From assembly GCF_049445855.1 (NCBI RefSeq), contig NZ_JBMSDV010000004.1:1-64000 (forward strand): DNA of 64,000 nt, written 5' to 3'. Below are positions 52,251 through 61,363 of the stretch, one piece after another. Under the pieces are notes generated by a model that saw nothing but the letters and a program-made list of their open reading frames with translations, searched no databases and was not told the DNA's origin. Origin of the DNA: JAGOCV01 sp049445855 (GTDB lineage: Bacteria > Pseudomonadota > Gammaproteobacteria > Burkholderiales > Burkholderiaceae_C). Within the stretch, counting starts at the first letter, position 1, and the number at the start of each line of letters is the position of its first letter. Position numbers and translations under genes: made by a program.

Positions 52251-54491
52251 TCAGCCCTTCGGCTTCCACCGGCGCAGCAGCAACGCATTCGCCATGACAC
52301 TCACCGAAGAGAGCGCCATCGCCGCGCCCGCCACCACCGGACTCAGGTAGCCCAGCGCCGCGAGCGGGATGCCCGCCACGTTGTATGCGAAGGCCCAGAA
52401 CAGGTTCTGGCGGATCTTCATCACCGTGCGGTGCGAGATGTCGAGCGCGGCGGCCACGAGTTGCGGGTCGCCGCGCATCAGCGTCACACCGGCTGCCTGC
52501 ATCGCCACGTCGGTGCCGTTGCCCATCGCCATGCCCACATCGGCGGCGGCAAGCGCAGGCGCGTCGTTGACGCCGTCGCCGACCATTGCGACGATGTGAC
52601 CGCCGTCCTTGAGCGCGGCAAGCTTCAGCGCCTTGTCGCCCGGCAGAACTTCCGCCATGACTTCGCCCGCGTCGGGGTCGAGGCCGAGCCGGCGGCCCAT
52701 GGCGAATGCCGCGCCCCGGTTGTCGCCCGAGATCATCACCGTGCGGATGCCGCGCGCGCGCAACGCGGCCAGTGCGTCGTGCGCGCCGGGCTTGGGCTCG
52801 TCGCCGAAGGCCATCAGCGCGCGCAAGGCCAGTCCCTGCGACGTGCGCTCGACCAGCGCGGACACCGTCGCACCTTCGTCCTGCAGCGCCTGCGCCTTCC
52901 GCGCAAGCGCGCCCCACTGCACGTTGGGTCCTACGTCGAGTCCCACGTTCAGCTCCTCCATCCAGCGCAGGCTGCCGATGAGGTAGCTCACCGCGTTCAC
53001 CTCGCCTTCGGTGCCGCGCCCCGGCACGGCGCGCACGTCGTCGGGCGACGGCACGGCCACCCTGCGCTCCTTCGCCGCCTGCACCACCGCACGCGCGAGC
53101 GGGTGTTCGCTGCCGCTCTGCAGGCTTGCGGCGACCACGAGCAGCGCCGCTTCATCCGCATCGGGCGCAACGACGAATGCCGTCAGGCGCGGTTGCCCCA
53201 CCGTCAGCGTGCCGGTCTTGTCGAAGGCCACCGTATCCACGCGATGCGCAAGCTCCAGCGCCTGCGCGTCCTTGATCAGGATGCCCTGCTTCGCCGCCAC
53301 GCCCGTGCCTGCCATGATGGCCGCCGGCGTCGCCAGACCGAGCGCGCAAGGGCAGGCGATCACCAGCACCGCGACGGCATGGATGAGCGCCGTCTCCACA
53401 TTCGCCCCGGCCATCAGCCAGCCGGCCAGCGTGATGACCGCAATCACCATCACCACCGGCACGAACACGGCGGACACCCGGTCCACCAGCCGCTGGATCG
53501 GCGCCTTGGCGGCCTGCGCGTCCTCGACGAGGCGCACGATGCGCGCGAGCACCGATTCCGCGCCGACCGCGCTCACCTGCATCACGATGCGACCGTCACC
53601 GTTGACCGAGCCGCCGGTGAGCATCGCTTCCGCTTCCTTGGTCACCGGCAGCGGCTCGCCGGTGAGCATGGATTCGTCGACCTGCGTGCGGCCTTCGAGC
53701 AGACGGCCGTCGGCGGGAATGCGCTCGCCCGGACGCACGACGAGCCGGTCACCCGGCATCACTTCGTCGAGCGGCACATCGACTTCACCATCGACGCCGA
53801 TGAGGTGCGCCGTGTCAGGCCGCAGCGCATGCAGCGCGCGGATGGCCGTCGTCGCCTGACGCTTGGCGCGCGCCTCCAGCCACTTGCCCAGCAGCACCAG
53901 CGTGATCACCACCGCCGAGGCCTCGAAGTACAGGTGCGCCATGCCGCCGCCCGATGTGAGCCACAGCCACATCGACAGGCCCCAACCCGCGCTGGTGCCC
54001 ACGGCCACCAGCAGGTCCATGTTGCCGGTGCCCGCGCGCAACGCATGCCAGCCCGCGCGGTAGAAGCGCGCACCCAGGATGAACTGCACCGGCGTCGCCA
54101 GCACGAACTGCACCCACGCCGGCAGCATCCAGTGCACGCCGAGCCACTCCGCGATCATGGGCAGCATCAGCGGCAGCGACAGCACCGCGCCGATGGCTAC
54201 CGGCGTGAAGCCGGACCATGGCGATGCGTCTTCGCTCTCGGCCTGTTGCTGCGTGCGCGGCTCGTAGCCCGCGTCGCGCACCGCGCGCTTGAGCAGCGCC
54301 GGCATGTCGGCGGTGGCGACGTCATCGGCATAGGCAATGCGGGCCGACTCGGTCGCCAGGTTCACCGTCGCGTCCTGCACGCCCGGCACCTTCTTCAGCG
54401 CACGCTCGACGCGGCCCACGCAGGACGCGCAGGTCATGCCGCCGACGGACAGGTCGAACGACTGGAGAGCGGGGGTGGACGAAGTGTTCAT
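52251..54491 (-). CDS. copA: Copper-translocating P-type ATPase CopA
   Basis: A 746-residue Cu(I) exporter. The N-terminal HMA site is GGMTCASC (Cys21, Cys24); the transmembrane metal site VIACPCALGLATP is near residue 375; the phosphorylation motif DKTGTLTV starts about residue 422; VGDGVNDAPAL is the hinge. Its promoter has a CueR-like dyad at 54505-54525. It is divergent from copZ-cueR. Confidence 0.96.
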   Translation of the reverse strand: MNTSSTPALQSFDLSVGGMTCASCVGRVERALKKVPGVQDATVNLATESARIAYADDVATADMPALLKRAVRDAGYEPRTQQQAESEDASPWSGFTPVAIGAVLSLPLMLPMIAEWLGVHWMLPAWVQFVLATPVQFILGARFYRAGWHALRAGTGNMDLLVAVGTSAGWGLSMWLWLTSGGGMAHLYFEASAVVITLVLLGKWLEARAKRQATTAIRALHALRPDTAHLIGVDGEVDVPLDEVMPGDRLVVRPGERIPADGRLLEGRTQVDESMLTGEPLPVTKEAEAMLTGGSVNGDGRIVMQVSAVGAESVLARIVRLVEDAQAAKAPIQRLVDRVSAVFVPVVMVIAVITLAGWLMAGANVETALIHAVAVLVIACPCALGLATPAAIMAGTGVAAKQGILIKDAQALELAHRVDTVAFDKTGTLTVGQPRLTAFVVAPDADEAALLVVAASLQSGSEHPLARAVVQAAKERRVAVPSPDDVRAVPGRGTEGEVNAVSYLIGSLRWMEELNVGLDVGPNVQWGALARKAQALQDEGATVSALVERTSQGLALRALMAFGDEPKPGAHDALAALRARGIRTVMISGDNRGAAFAMGRRLGLDPDAGEVMAEVLPGDKALKLAALKDGGHIVAMVGDGVNDAPALAAADVGMAMGNGTDVAMQAAGVTLMRGDPQLVAAALDISHRTVMKIRQNLFWAFAYNVAGIPLAALGYLSPVVAGAAMALSSVSVMANALLLRRWKPKG

Positions 54492-54504
54492 GGTTGAAGC
54501 GTAA

Positions 54505-54525
54505 TCCTTCCCACGATGGCAAGGT
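54505..54525 (-). promoter_or_regulatory. copA: CueR-type promoter of copA
   Basis: The 21-bp dyad TCCTTCCCACGATGGCAAGGT lies in the copA upstream region. Read on the minus strand, TTGACC is followed by a 19-bp spacer and TACGCT, the long spacing typical of MerR-family promoters. It should respond to Cu(I) through CueR. Confidence 0.75.
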
Positions 54526-54579
54526 CAAACCTTGATCTGGCGCAACCCCACCGCAAATGGGGTCGTGGCATTGCGATTG

Positions 54580-54600
54580 ACCTTCCCGCCATGTCAAGGT
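54580..54600 (+). promoter_or_regulatory. copZ: CueR-type promoter of copZ-cueR
   Basis: The dyad ACCTTCCCGCCATGTCAAGGT follows a TTGACC -35 (54577-54582), with a possible -10 (CAGGAT) after about 19 bp. It lies 36 bp before the copZ start. It indicates CueR control of both divergent units. Confidence 0.7.
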
Positions 54601-54636
54601 TCAGGATAAGCTCGTCATCAACCAAGGAGCAACCAC

Positions 54637-54834
54637 ATGAATGAAATCTTCCAGGTGCAGGGCATGACCTGCGGCCACTGCGAACGCGCCGTCACCCGCG
54701 CGGTGAAGCAGGTCGACCCGCAGGCGGAAGTGAAGATCGACCGGCCCGCCGGCCGCGTCGAGGTGCAGACCAGCCAGCCGCGCGATGCGCTCGCGAAGGC
54801 GATCGCCGGAGAAGGCTACACGGTCGCCACATGA
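54637..54834 (+). CDS. copZ: Copper chaperone CopZ
   Basis: A 65-residue HMA-domain protein. The metal site is GMTCGHC (Cys12, Cys15), and the fold follows as VTRAVKQVDPQAEVKIDRPA. It takes Cu(I) to CopA in the cytoplasm. It overlaps cueR by 4 bp. AAGGAGCAACCAC precedes the ATG. Confidence 0.95.
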   Translation: MNEIFQVQGMTCGHCERAVTRAVKQVDPQAEVKIDRPAGRVEVQTSQPRDALAKAIAGEGYTVAT

Positions 54835-55256
54835 ACACCGCGAACGCAGGCCCGTTCAACATCGGCGAGGCGGCGCGCCAGTCCGGCGTGTCGGCCAAGA
54901 TGGTCCGCCACTACGAATCGCTCGGGTTGCTGGGCGAAGTGGCGCGCACCGACAGCGGCTACCGCCAGTACAGCAGCGCCGACATCCACACGTTGCAGTT
55001 CGTCCGCCGCTCGCGCGACCTCGGTTTCTCGATGGCCGAGATCGGCGAACTCGTGAGCCTGTGGCGCAACCGCCGACGCACCAGCGCGAGCGTGCGCCGC
55101 ATCGCGGAGAAGCACAGCGCTGAACTCGCGCAGCGTATCGAGGCCATGCAGTCGATGCAGCGCACCCTGAAGCACCTGATCCACTGCTGCCATGGCGACG
55201 AACGGCCGGACTGCCCGATCCTGGACGATCTGGCGGGCGCGCAGGCCGGCAGCTAA
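54831..55256 (+). CDS. cueR: Copper-responsive MerR-family regulator CueR
   Basis: A 141-residue MerR regulator. The N-terminal wing-HTH starts FNIGEAARQSGVSAKMVRHY; the C-terminal metal loop is HCCHGDERPDCPILDD, with Cys120 and Cys128 at the CueR spacing. It activates copA and copZ promoters by untwisting a 19-bp spacer. ATGA overlap with copZ. It converges with the MarR gene (overlap of 4 bp). Confidence 0.94.
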   Translation: MNTANAGPFNIGEAARQSGVSAKMVRHYESLGLLGEVARTDSGYRQYSSADIHTLQFVRRSRDLGFSMAEIGELVSLWRNRRRTSASVRRIAEKHSAELAQRIEAMQSMQRTLKHLIHCCHGDERPDCPILDDLAGAQAGS

Positions 55257-55777
55257 GCCGACCGCCCCCGCCTTCTGTCCGCCTTCGGCAATTCACCCTG
55301 CGTGGCGGCCGAACGCAGATCGGCGCGCCGCTGCAGGCGCGTCAGCATGCCGTCGAGCGCCGCAACCTCCTGCTGCGACAGGTCGGCCAGCAGGTCGAGG
55401 TTGATCTCCTTCACAAGCGGGAACAGTTCCGCGTGCAGCGCCCAGCCGCGCTCTGTCAGCTTCACGCCGGCCTGCCGCCGGTCGCCGGGCATGGTGTCGC
55501 GGCTCACCAGCTGCTTGGCGGCCAGCGAGGACAGCGCGCGCGAAGTGCGTGCGCGGTCCAGCTGGGCCCACACCGCCAGGTCCGACGGTCGCCGCCATTC
55601 ACCGGGCGCCAGTGTGGCCAGCTGGCCGATGATGCGCCACTCGCGCCGGGTGATCCCGAAACGCCCCTCGCACAGGCGGATGACCATGCCGCCGCCGGTG
55701 CCGAGCAACCGCGAGATGCGCAGCAGCAGCATGTCCTCGACGGCGGCGGGCGCGGCCAGTGCGGCGTTCTGCGTCAT
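55253..55777 (-). CDS. MarR-family transcriptional regulator
   Basis: A 174-residue winged-helix regulator. The HTH region contains SDLAVWAQLDRARTSRALSS, then the wing RDTMPGDRRQAGVKLTERG. The start at 55777 has AAGGAG upstream. The very long frame running through it upstream is a shadow. It is divergent from the Bug-type gene, whose control it may share. Confidence 0.9.
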   Translation of the reverse strand: MTQNAALAAPAAVEDMLLLRISRLLGTGGGMVIRLCEGRFGITRREWRIIGQLATLAPGEWRRPSDLAVWAQLDRARTSRALSSLAAKQLVSRDTMPGDRRQAGVKLTERGWALHAELFPLVKEINLDLLADLSQQEVAALDGMLTRLQRRADLRSAATQGELPKADRRRGRSA

Positions 55778-55912
55778 GTCGGTCTCCTTGGTCGGCATCG
55801 CGGTCAGGGTAATTGCGGAGGATGGTTGATTAGAACAATCACCGCCATGTCCGTAGAGTCGGGATGAGATGCGGGCCGCCACGGGCGGCCGCACGACATG
55901 GAGACAACAGAC

Positions 55913-56944
55913 ATGGACAAGCAGCATAGCGCCAAGGTGGCGCAGGAGCCGGGTTTCGCACGGCGCGATTTCCTCGGCGGACTCGGGGCCTTGGGCGCGG
56001 TTGGCGCCCTCGGCGCACTCGCCTCGCCGTCCGCACGGGCGCAGGACTTCCCCAGCAAACCCATCCGCGTGCTCATCGGCGTGCCGGCCGGTGGCACGCA
56101 GGACGTGCTGACGCGCGCACTGGCCGATTCGATGCGCGATTCGCTCGGCACCGTGATCCTCGACAACCGGGGCGGCGCGGCCGGCCGCATTGCGGTGGAC
56201 GTGGTGAAGAACGCAGAGCCCGACGGCCACACGCTGCTGCTGGGCACGGCGGGCATGATGACCATGTTCCCCAACGCCTACCCCAAACTCAGCTACGACC
56301 CGATGAAGGACTTCGCGCCCATCGTCAACGCCGCGAGCTTCGAGCTGGCCATGGTGGTCAACCAGAACGTACCGGCCAACACGCTGCCCGAGTTCATCGC
56401 CTGGGCGAAGACGCAGGGCGACAAGGTGAGCTTCGCGTCCTACGGCGCGGGCACGCCTTCTCACTTCCTCGGTGAAATGCTCAACCGCGCAGCGGGCCTG
56501 AAGATGGTCCACGTGCCCTATCGCGGCTCCACGCCCGCGCGGCAGGACGTGATGGGCGGCACCGTGCCGGTGTACTTCGACACCGTGGGCGGCGCGATCA
56601 CCATGCAGCCCACCGGCCGCATCAAGGTGCTGGCCACCAGCGGTGCGCGCCGCTCGCCGCCGATGCCCGCCATCCCCACCTTCACCGAACTGGGCTACCC
56701 CGACGTGATCGCCTCGGCCTGGTTCTCGTTCTATGCGCCGGTGAAGACGCCCGAGCCGGTGCTGCGCAAGCTGCGTGCGGAGTTCCTCAAGGCCGTCAAC
56801 ACGCGCGAGGTGCGGCAGCAACTGCTGGTCAACGGCATGTACCCCGTGGGCGACGGGCCGGATGCGCTCAGGAAAACCATGACGGAAGACACCGCGCGCT
56901 GGGGCAAGATCATGCGCGCCGTGGGCTTCCAGGCCACCGACTGA
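55913..56944 (+). CDS. Tat-exported Bug/TctC-family solute-binding protein
   Basis: A 343-residue periplasmic binding protein. The signal has a twin-arginine motif, RRDFLGG, then a hydrophobic core and ARAQ. Mature phrases KPIRVLIGVPAGGTQDVLTR and HVPYRGSTPARQDVMGG are the Bug pattern. It normally serves a tripartite tricarboxylate transporter, but none is nearby. The start is at 55913 (GGAG 9 nt upstream) rather than 55898. The sulfatase follows 3 bp after. Confidence 0.9.
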   Translation: MDKQHSAKVAQEPGFARRDFLGGLGALGAVGALGALASPSARAQDFPSKPIRVLIGVPAGGTQDVLTRALADSMRDSLGTVILDNRGGAAGRIAVDVVKNAEPDGHTLLLGTAGMMTMFPNAYPKLSYDPMKDFAPIVNAASFELAMVVNQNVPANTLPEFIAWAKTQGDKVSFASYGAGTPSHFLGEMLNRAAGLKMVHVPYRGSTPARQDVMGGTVPVYFDTVGGAITMQPTGRIKVLATSGARRSPPMPAIPTFTELGYPDVIASAWFSFYAPVKTPEPVLRKLRAEFLKAVNTREVRQQLLVNGMYPVGDGPDALRKTMTEDTARWGKIMRAVGFQATD

Positions 56945-56947
56945 TTT

Positions 56948-58267
56948 ATGTCCCGCCGTCCCAACATCATCTTCATCGTCGCCGACGACCTCGGCTTCGC
57001 AGACCTCGGCTGCTACGGCGGCCGGCCTGCGAAATTCGGCGCCGTCTCGCCGAACCTCGATGCGCTGGCGGCCAACGGTATCCGCTTCACACAGGGCTAT
57101 GCGAACTCGCCCGTGTGCTCGCCCACGCGCTTCGCACTCATGACCGGCCGCTGGCAATACCGCCTGCGCGGCGCGGCCGACGAACCCATCAACAGCAAGA
57201 GCCGGGGCAGCGCCACGCTCGGCCTGCCGCCCGAGCACCCGACGATGGCCTCGCTGCTCCAGCAAAGCGGCTACGCCACCGCGCTCATCGGCAAGTGGCA
57301 TCTGGGCTACCCGCCGCATTTCGGCCCGCTGCGCTCGGGCTACGACGAATTCTTCGGCCCCATGTCGGGCGGCGTGGACTACTTCACCCACTGCGACAGC
57401 CGCGGCACGCACGACCTGTGGTTCGGCGAAGAGGAGTCGAAGGAAACGGGCTACCTCACCGACCTGATTTCCGACCGCGCCATCGGCTACATCGACCGCG
57501 TGGCGAAAAGCGAAGCACCCTTCTTCCTGAGCCTGCACTACACCGCACCGCACTGGCCATGGGAAACGCGTGACGACGAAGCCGTCGCCGCCGACGTGAA
57601 GGACAACCTGTTCCACCTGCACGGCGGCAACGTGGACACCTACCGCCGCATGATCCACCACATGGACGAAGGCATCGGCCGCATCCACGACACGCTCAAG
57701 AAGCACGGCGTGGACAAGGACACGCTGATCATCTTCACCAGCGACAACGGCGGCGAACGCTTCTCGGACAACTGGCCGCTCGTGGGCGGCAAGATGGACC
57801 TCACCGAAGGCGGCATCCGTGTGCCATGGATCGCGCACTGGCCCGCCGTCATCGCGCCGGGCAGCACGAGCGAGCAACACTGTCTCACCATGGACTGGAC
57901 CGCCACCGTGCTTGATGCGGCGGGCGTGGAAGCTGCGCCCAGCCACCCGCTCGACGGCCTGTCACTCATGCCGGTGCTGCGCGATGCATCGCAGGGTTTT
58001 GCCCGGCCGCTCTACTGGCGCATGAACCACCGCGGCCAGCGCGCCTACCGCCACGGCCGCTGGAAGTACCTGCGCGTGGACGGCCACGACTACCTGTTCG
58101 ACATCGACGCCGACGCGCGCGAACGCGCCAACCTCGCGCCACGCGAGCCCGAACGGCTCACGCGCATGCGCGAGGCGTGGGAGGCGTGGAACGAAACCGT
58201 GCCGGCGATTCCCGCCGATGCGACGGTGAGCCTGGGCTATTCGAACGCGGACATGCCGCAGCGCTGA
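56948..58267 (+). CDS. Type I sulfatase
   Basis: A 439-residue sulfatase. The formylglycine motif CSPTR is at Cys57-Arg61; metal ligands are DD13-14 in IVADDLG and the GKWHLG histidine region; FTSDNGG gives further metal ligands. It hydrolyses a sulfate ester. It lacks an obvious signal peptide, so location is unclear. It is 3 bp downstream of the Bug protein gene, suggesting uptake and desulfation of one compound. Confidence 0.92.
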   Translation: MSRRPNIIFIVADDLGFADLGCYGGRPAKFGAVSPNLDALAANGIRFTQGYANSPVCSPTRFALMTGRWQYRLRGAADEPINSKSRGSATLGLPPEHPTMASLLQQSGYATALIGKWHLGYPPHFGPLRSGYDEFFGPMSGGVDYFTHCDSRGTHDLWFGEEESKETGYLTDLISDRAIGYIDRVAKSEAPFFLSLHYTAPHWPWETRDDEAVAADVKDNLFHLHGGNVDTYRRMIHHMDEGIGRIHDTLKKHGVDKDTLIIFTSDNGGERFSDNWPLVGGKMDLTEGGIRVPWIAHWPAVIAPGSTSEQHCLTMDWTATVLDAAGVEAAPSHPLDGLSLMPVLRDASQGFARPLYWRMNHRGQRAYRHGRWKYLRVDGHDYLFDIDADARERANLAPREPERLTRMREAWEAWNETVPAIPADATVSLGYSNADMPQR

Positions 58268-58284
58268 GGCACAGCGGGGGCACA

Positions 58285-60567
58285 ATGGCCCTTGCCGTGC
58301 CTTTCTCATTCGACCGCTTCCGCCCCGCCCTGCGCGTGGCACTGAGCTACTACGTCGCCAACGGCGCGTCGGTGGCGGTGGGCTTGCTCGTCATCTCGGC
58401 CATCGTGCACATGTGGCTGGGCGCTGAAGCCGCGGCGGCAGCCGGCATCGGGGCCATCGTCGTCTCGCCTCCCGACCTGCCTTCGCCGCGCCGGATCAAG
58501 CTGCGGCAGATGCTGCCCGCGCCCCTGTTCGGCCTGCCGCTGTTCTTCGCCGTGCAATGGCTATCGGACGACCCTGCGCAATTGGGCCTGCTGCTGGTGC
58601 CGTGCACCTTCCTGGCGTTCCTCGCCATGGCCTGGGGCAAGCGCGGCATTCCCATCGCCATCGCGGTGATGTTCGCGATGATCTTTTCCATGGCCGTGCC
58701 CGCGCAGGACGACTGGCACGGCGTGCTGCGTACCACCGGGCACTTCGCCATTGGCGCGTTCGCGGGCGTGGTCTGGGCCGTGGCGACGAATGCACTGCTC
58801 AACGGCCGTTACCGTGTGCAGTTCATCGCCGACACGCTGCTGTCGGTGGCATCGCTCATGCGCGCGCAGGCCGCGCGATTCGAGCCGATCCATGCCGCCA
58901 CGACCGAAGAACGCATCGCGCGCGCTGACGCCGTCACCAGCGCCTTGCTGGCGCGACAGGCGGCACTGGCCGACCAGTTGCAGGCCGCGCGCGACCTGGT
59001 GCTCGAAACGCCCGGCACACCACGCCGCCAGCAGCTCGCCGCGCTGCTCATGATGGTGCTGGAGTTGCGCGACCATCTCGTGGCGAGCGAGCTCGACGTG
59101 GACCTGCTGCACGCGCACACCACGCACGCCAGCGCGCTCGCGAGCATCGGCGCCACGCTGCCCGAACTGGCCGAACAGGTGGAGCGCATGGCCGATTCGA
59201 TGCTGATGCTGCGCAAGCCCGCACGCGAGACCGACCTGCGACCACGCCTGGATGCCTTGCGCGCCGCAGCAGGTGATGTCGGTGACGGCAGCGGCAACAC
59301 CGACGCCGCCACGCTCCAACTGCTGCGCGGCCTGGCCGACCGCATGGGCCACATCAACGACGAGGTGCAGCGCATGGTCGCCCTTGCGCGCGGCGACACC
59401 ACGCCTGACCTGGCCGTCGTGCGCGCCAGCTGGCAGATGTTCGTGAGCCCGGCCGCCTGGTCGATCGCGCCCTTCCTCGCGCTCTGGCGCTGGGACGCGC
59501 CACCACTGCGCCACGCCATCCGCGCGGCGCTGGCCATCGCGGCGGGTTACATCATCTCGCTGGTGCTGCCGTGGAAGTCGCACCCCTACTGGATCTTCCT
59601 CACCATCGTGCTGGTGCTGCGCGGCAGCTTCGCGCAGACGGTGGAGCGGCGCGACGCACGTGTGGCCGGCACGCTGCTCGGTTCGGTGCTGGCCGTGCTG
59701 GTGCTGCGCGCGCACCTTACGCACGCCGGCATCCTCGCGGTGATGACGGTGTCGCAGGCCATCGCGCACGGCTTCGCGATCCGCCGTTACATCATCACGG
59801 CCGTGGCCGCCACCATCCTCGGCCTGGTGCAGGCGCATTTGCTCAACACCGGCGCAAGCACCACGCTTGCACTGATGGAACGCGTCGCGGATACGGTGCT
59901 CGGCGCAGGCATCGCCTGGGCTTTCAGCTACCTGCTGCCCTCGTGGGAACGCGGGCAGATTCCCGCGCTGGTGCAGCGCACCGTGCTCGCGCAGGCGCGC
60001 CACGCACGCGAGGCCCTCGCACTCGGCCAGCTCAGCGCGGTGGACAACGGTTTCGAACTGCGCTGGCGGCTGGCACGGCGTGAGGCGTACGACAGCCTCT
60101 CGGCGCTCGTGCAGGCCACCCAACGTTCGCTGGCCGAGCCGCGTGCCGTGCGCCCGCCACTCGTGCCGCTGGAGCGCCTGCAGGCGCGCAGCTACCAGTT
60201 GCTCGCGCAGATGTCTGCGGCGAAATCCATCCTGCTGCTGCGGCGCGATCACTTACGCATCGCGGCGATGGGTCCGCCCCTCGCAGCCGCCAGCGCGCGG
60301 ATCGAAACCACGCTCGCCGTGCCGGCTCCAAAGCCAGCGACGATGGCAAGCCCCGCCCCGACGGGTTCGCCGATGCCCGAGCAAGGCATCGCACCCGGCA
60401 TCCCGACGCCGGCCGCTGCCGCGCCTGACCAGCCCGCCGCCATCGAAACGCCCGCGTCCGAACTCGAATTTGCGTTGCTGCGCCGCCTCTCGCTGTGCGA
60501 AGACATCGCCGTGCAGTTACGGCAGGAAGCCGACGTGGCGCTCGAAGCCCTGCGCCGCAGCCACTAA
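58285..60567 (+). CDS. FUSC-family exporter (aromatic acid/YccS type)
   Basis: A 760-residue protein with two hydrophobic halves (about residues 20-180 and 400-550), each with several helices, and large cytoplasmic segments. It fits FUSC/YccS efflux proteins. The C-terminal 200 residues contain a Pro/Ala-rich linker and a helical tail. Homologues export p-hydroxybenzoate-like acids. It is 1 bp before creB, so they may be co-transcribed. Confidence 0.85.
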   Translation: MALAVPFSFDRFRPALRVALSYYVANGASVAVGLLVISAIVHMWLGAEAAAAAGIGAIVVSPPDLPSPRRIKLRQMLPAPLFGLPLFFAVQWLSDDPAQLGLLLVPCTFLAFLAMAWGKRGIPIAIAVMFAMIFSMAVPAQDDWHGVLRTTGHFAIGAFAGVVWAVATNALLNGRYRVQFIADTLLSVASLMRAQAARFEPIHAATTEERIARADAVTSALLARQAALADQLQAARDLVLETPGTPRRQQLAALLMMVLELRDHLVASELDVDLLHAHTTHASALASIGATLPELAEQVERMADSMLMLRKPARETDLRPRLDALRAAAGDVGDGSGNTDAATLQLLRGLADRMGHINDEVQRMVALARGDTTPDLAVVRASWQMFVSPAAWSIAPFLALWRWDAPPLRHAIRAALAIAAGYIISLVLPWKSHPYWIFLTIVLVLRGSFAQTVERRDARVAGTLLGSVLAVLVLRAHLTHAGILAVMTVSQAIAHGFAIRRYIITAVAATILGLVQAHLLNTGASTTLALMERVADTVLGAGIAWAFSYLLPSWERGQIPALVQRTVLAQARHAREALALGQLSAVDNGFELRWRLARREAYDSLSALVQATQRSLAEPRAVRPPLVPLERLQARSYQLLAQMSAAKSILLLRRDHLRIAAMGPPLAAASARIETTLAVPAPKPATMASPAPTGSPMPEQGIAPGIPTPAAAAPDQPAAIETPASELEFALLRRLSLCEDIAVQLRQEADVALEALRRSH

Positions 60568-60568
60568 C

Positions 60569-61339
60569 ATGGCGGTCATGAACCTTCCCGCTGTCAAACC
60601 CCGCATCCTCGTCGTGGAGGACGAGTCGGGCATCGCCGACACGTTGCGCTACGTGCTCGCCGCCGACGGCTTCGAGCCCGTGTGGTGCACCAGCGGCGCC
60701 GAAGCGCTCGCGGCGTTCGCGCAGCAGCCGCCCGCGCTCGCCATCCTGGATGTCGGCCTGCCCGACATCAACGGCTTCGACCTCTTCAAGCGGCTGCAAG
60801 CCCTGCCCGGCGGCGCGCAGGTGCCGATGCTCTTCCTCACCGCGCGCAGCGACGAGATCGACCGCGTCGTCGGCCTGGAGCTCGGCGCGGACGACTACAT
60901 CGCCAAACCCTTCTCGCCGCGTGAACTGGTGGCGCGCGTGCGGACCATCCTGCGGCGCGCGACGCGCACGGGTGCTGCGGCAGAACCGGCTACTGCGCCA
61001 ACACCGAAGCCCGCCATCAACACACCGCTGTCCCCCGTCGAAGTCGACGACGAGCGCCGCCGCATCCGCTACTACGGCCAGCCGCTCGAACTCTCGCGCT
61101 ACGAATACGGCCTGCTGCGCCTGCTCGCCCAGAAGCCCGGCCGCGTCTACACACGCGACGAACTGCTCGACCGCGTGTGGGACGACGCCACCGACAGCAT
61201 CGACCGCACGGTGGACGCGCACATCAAGACCCTGCGCGCCAAGCTGCGCGCCGTCGCGCCCGACATCGACCCGATCCGCACGTTGCGCGGCACGGGGTAT
61301 GCGCTGGCGGATGATCTTCCTGCATCGCTGCCGCGCTGA
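60569..61339 (+). CDS. creB: Response regulator CreB-type
   Basis: A 256-residue OmpR-class regulator. The receiver begins RILVVEDESGIADTLRYVLA with phospho-acceptor Asp61 in AILDVGLPD; GADDYIAKPF follows; the winged helix contains LELSRYEYGLLRLLAQKPGR and RTLRGTGYALA. The neighbouring kinase has a CreC-like sensor, hence the name. A second ATG at 60578 is possible. Confidence 0.85.
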   Translation: MAVMNLPAVKPRILVVEDESGIADTLRYVLAADGFEPVWCTSGAEALAAFAQQPPALAILDVGLPDINGFDLFKRLQALPGGAQVPMLFLTARSDEIDRVVGLELGADDYIAKPFSPRELVARVRTILRRATRTGAAAEPATAPTPKPAINTPLSPVEVDDERRRIRYYGQPLELSRYEYGLLRLLAQKPGRVYTRDELLDRVWDDATDSIDRTVDAHIKTLRAKLRAVAPDIDPIRTLRGTGYALADDLPASLPR

Positions 61340-61363
61340 GCGGGCACATCGCCGCATGTTCCG

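Noticed and set aside
52431..54497. 688-residue frame opposite copA
   Set aside because: His/Arg-rich low-complexity translation and full overlap with the clear CopA.
55253..57946. 897-residue open frame antisense to the Bug and sulfatase genes
   Set aside because: It has no domain pattern in its upper part; the real MarR gene is only its 3' end. High GC leaves long antisense frames.
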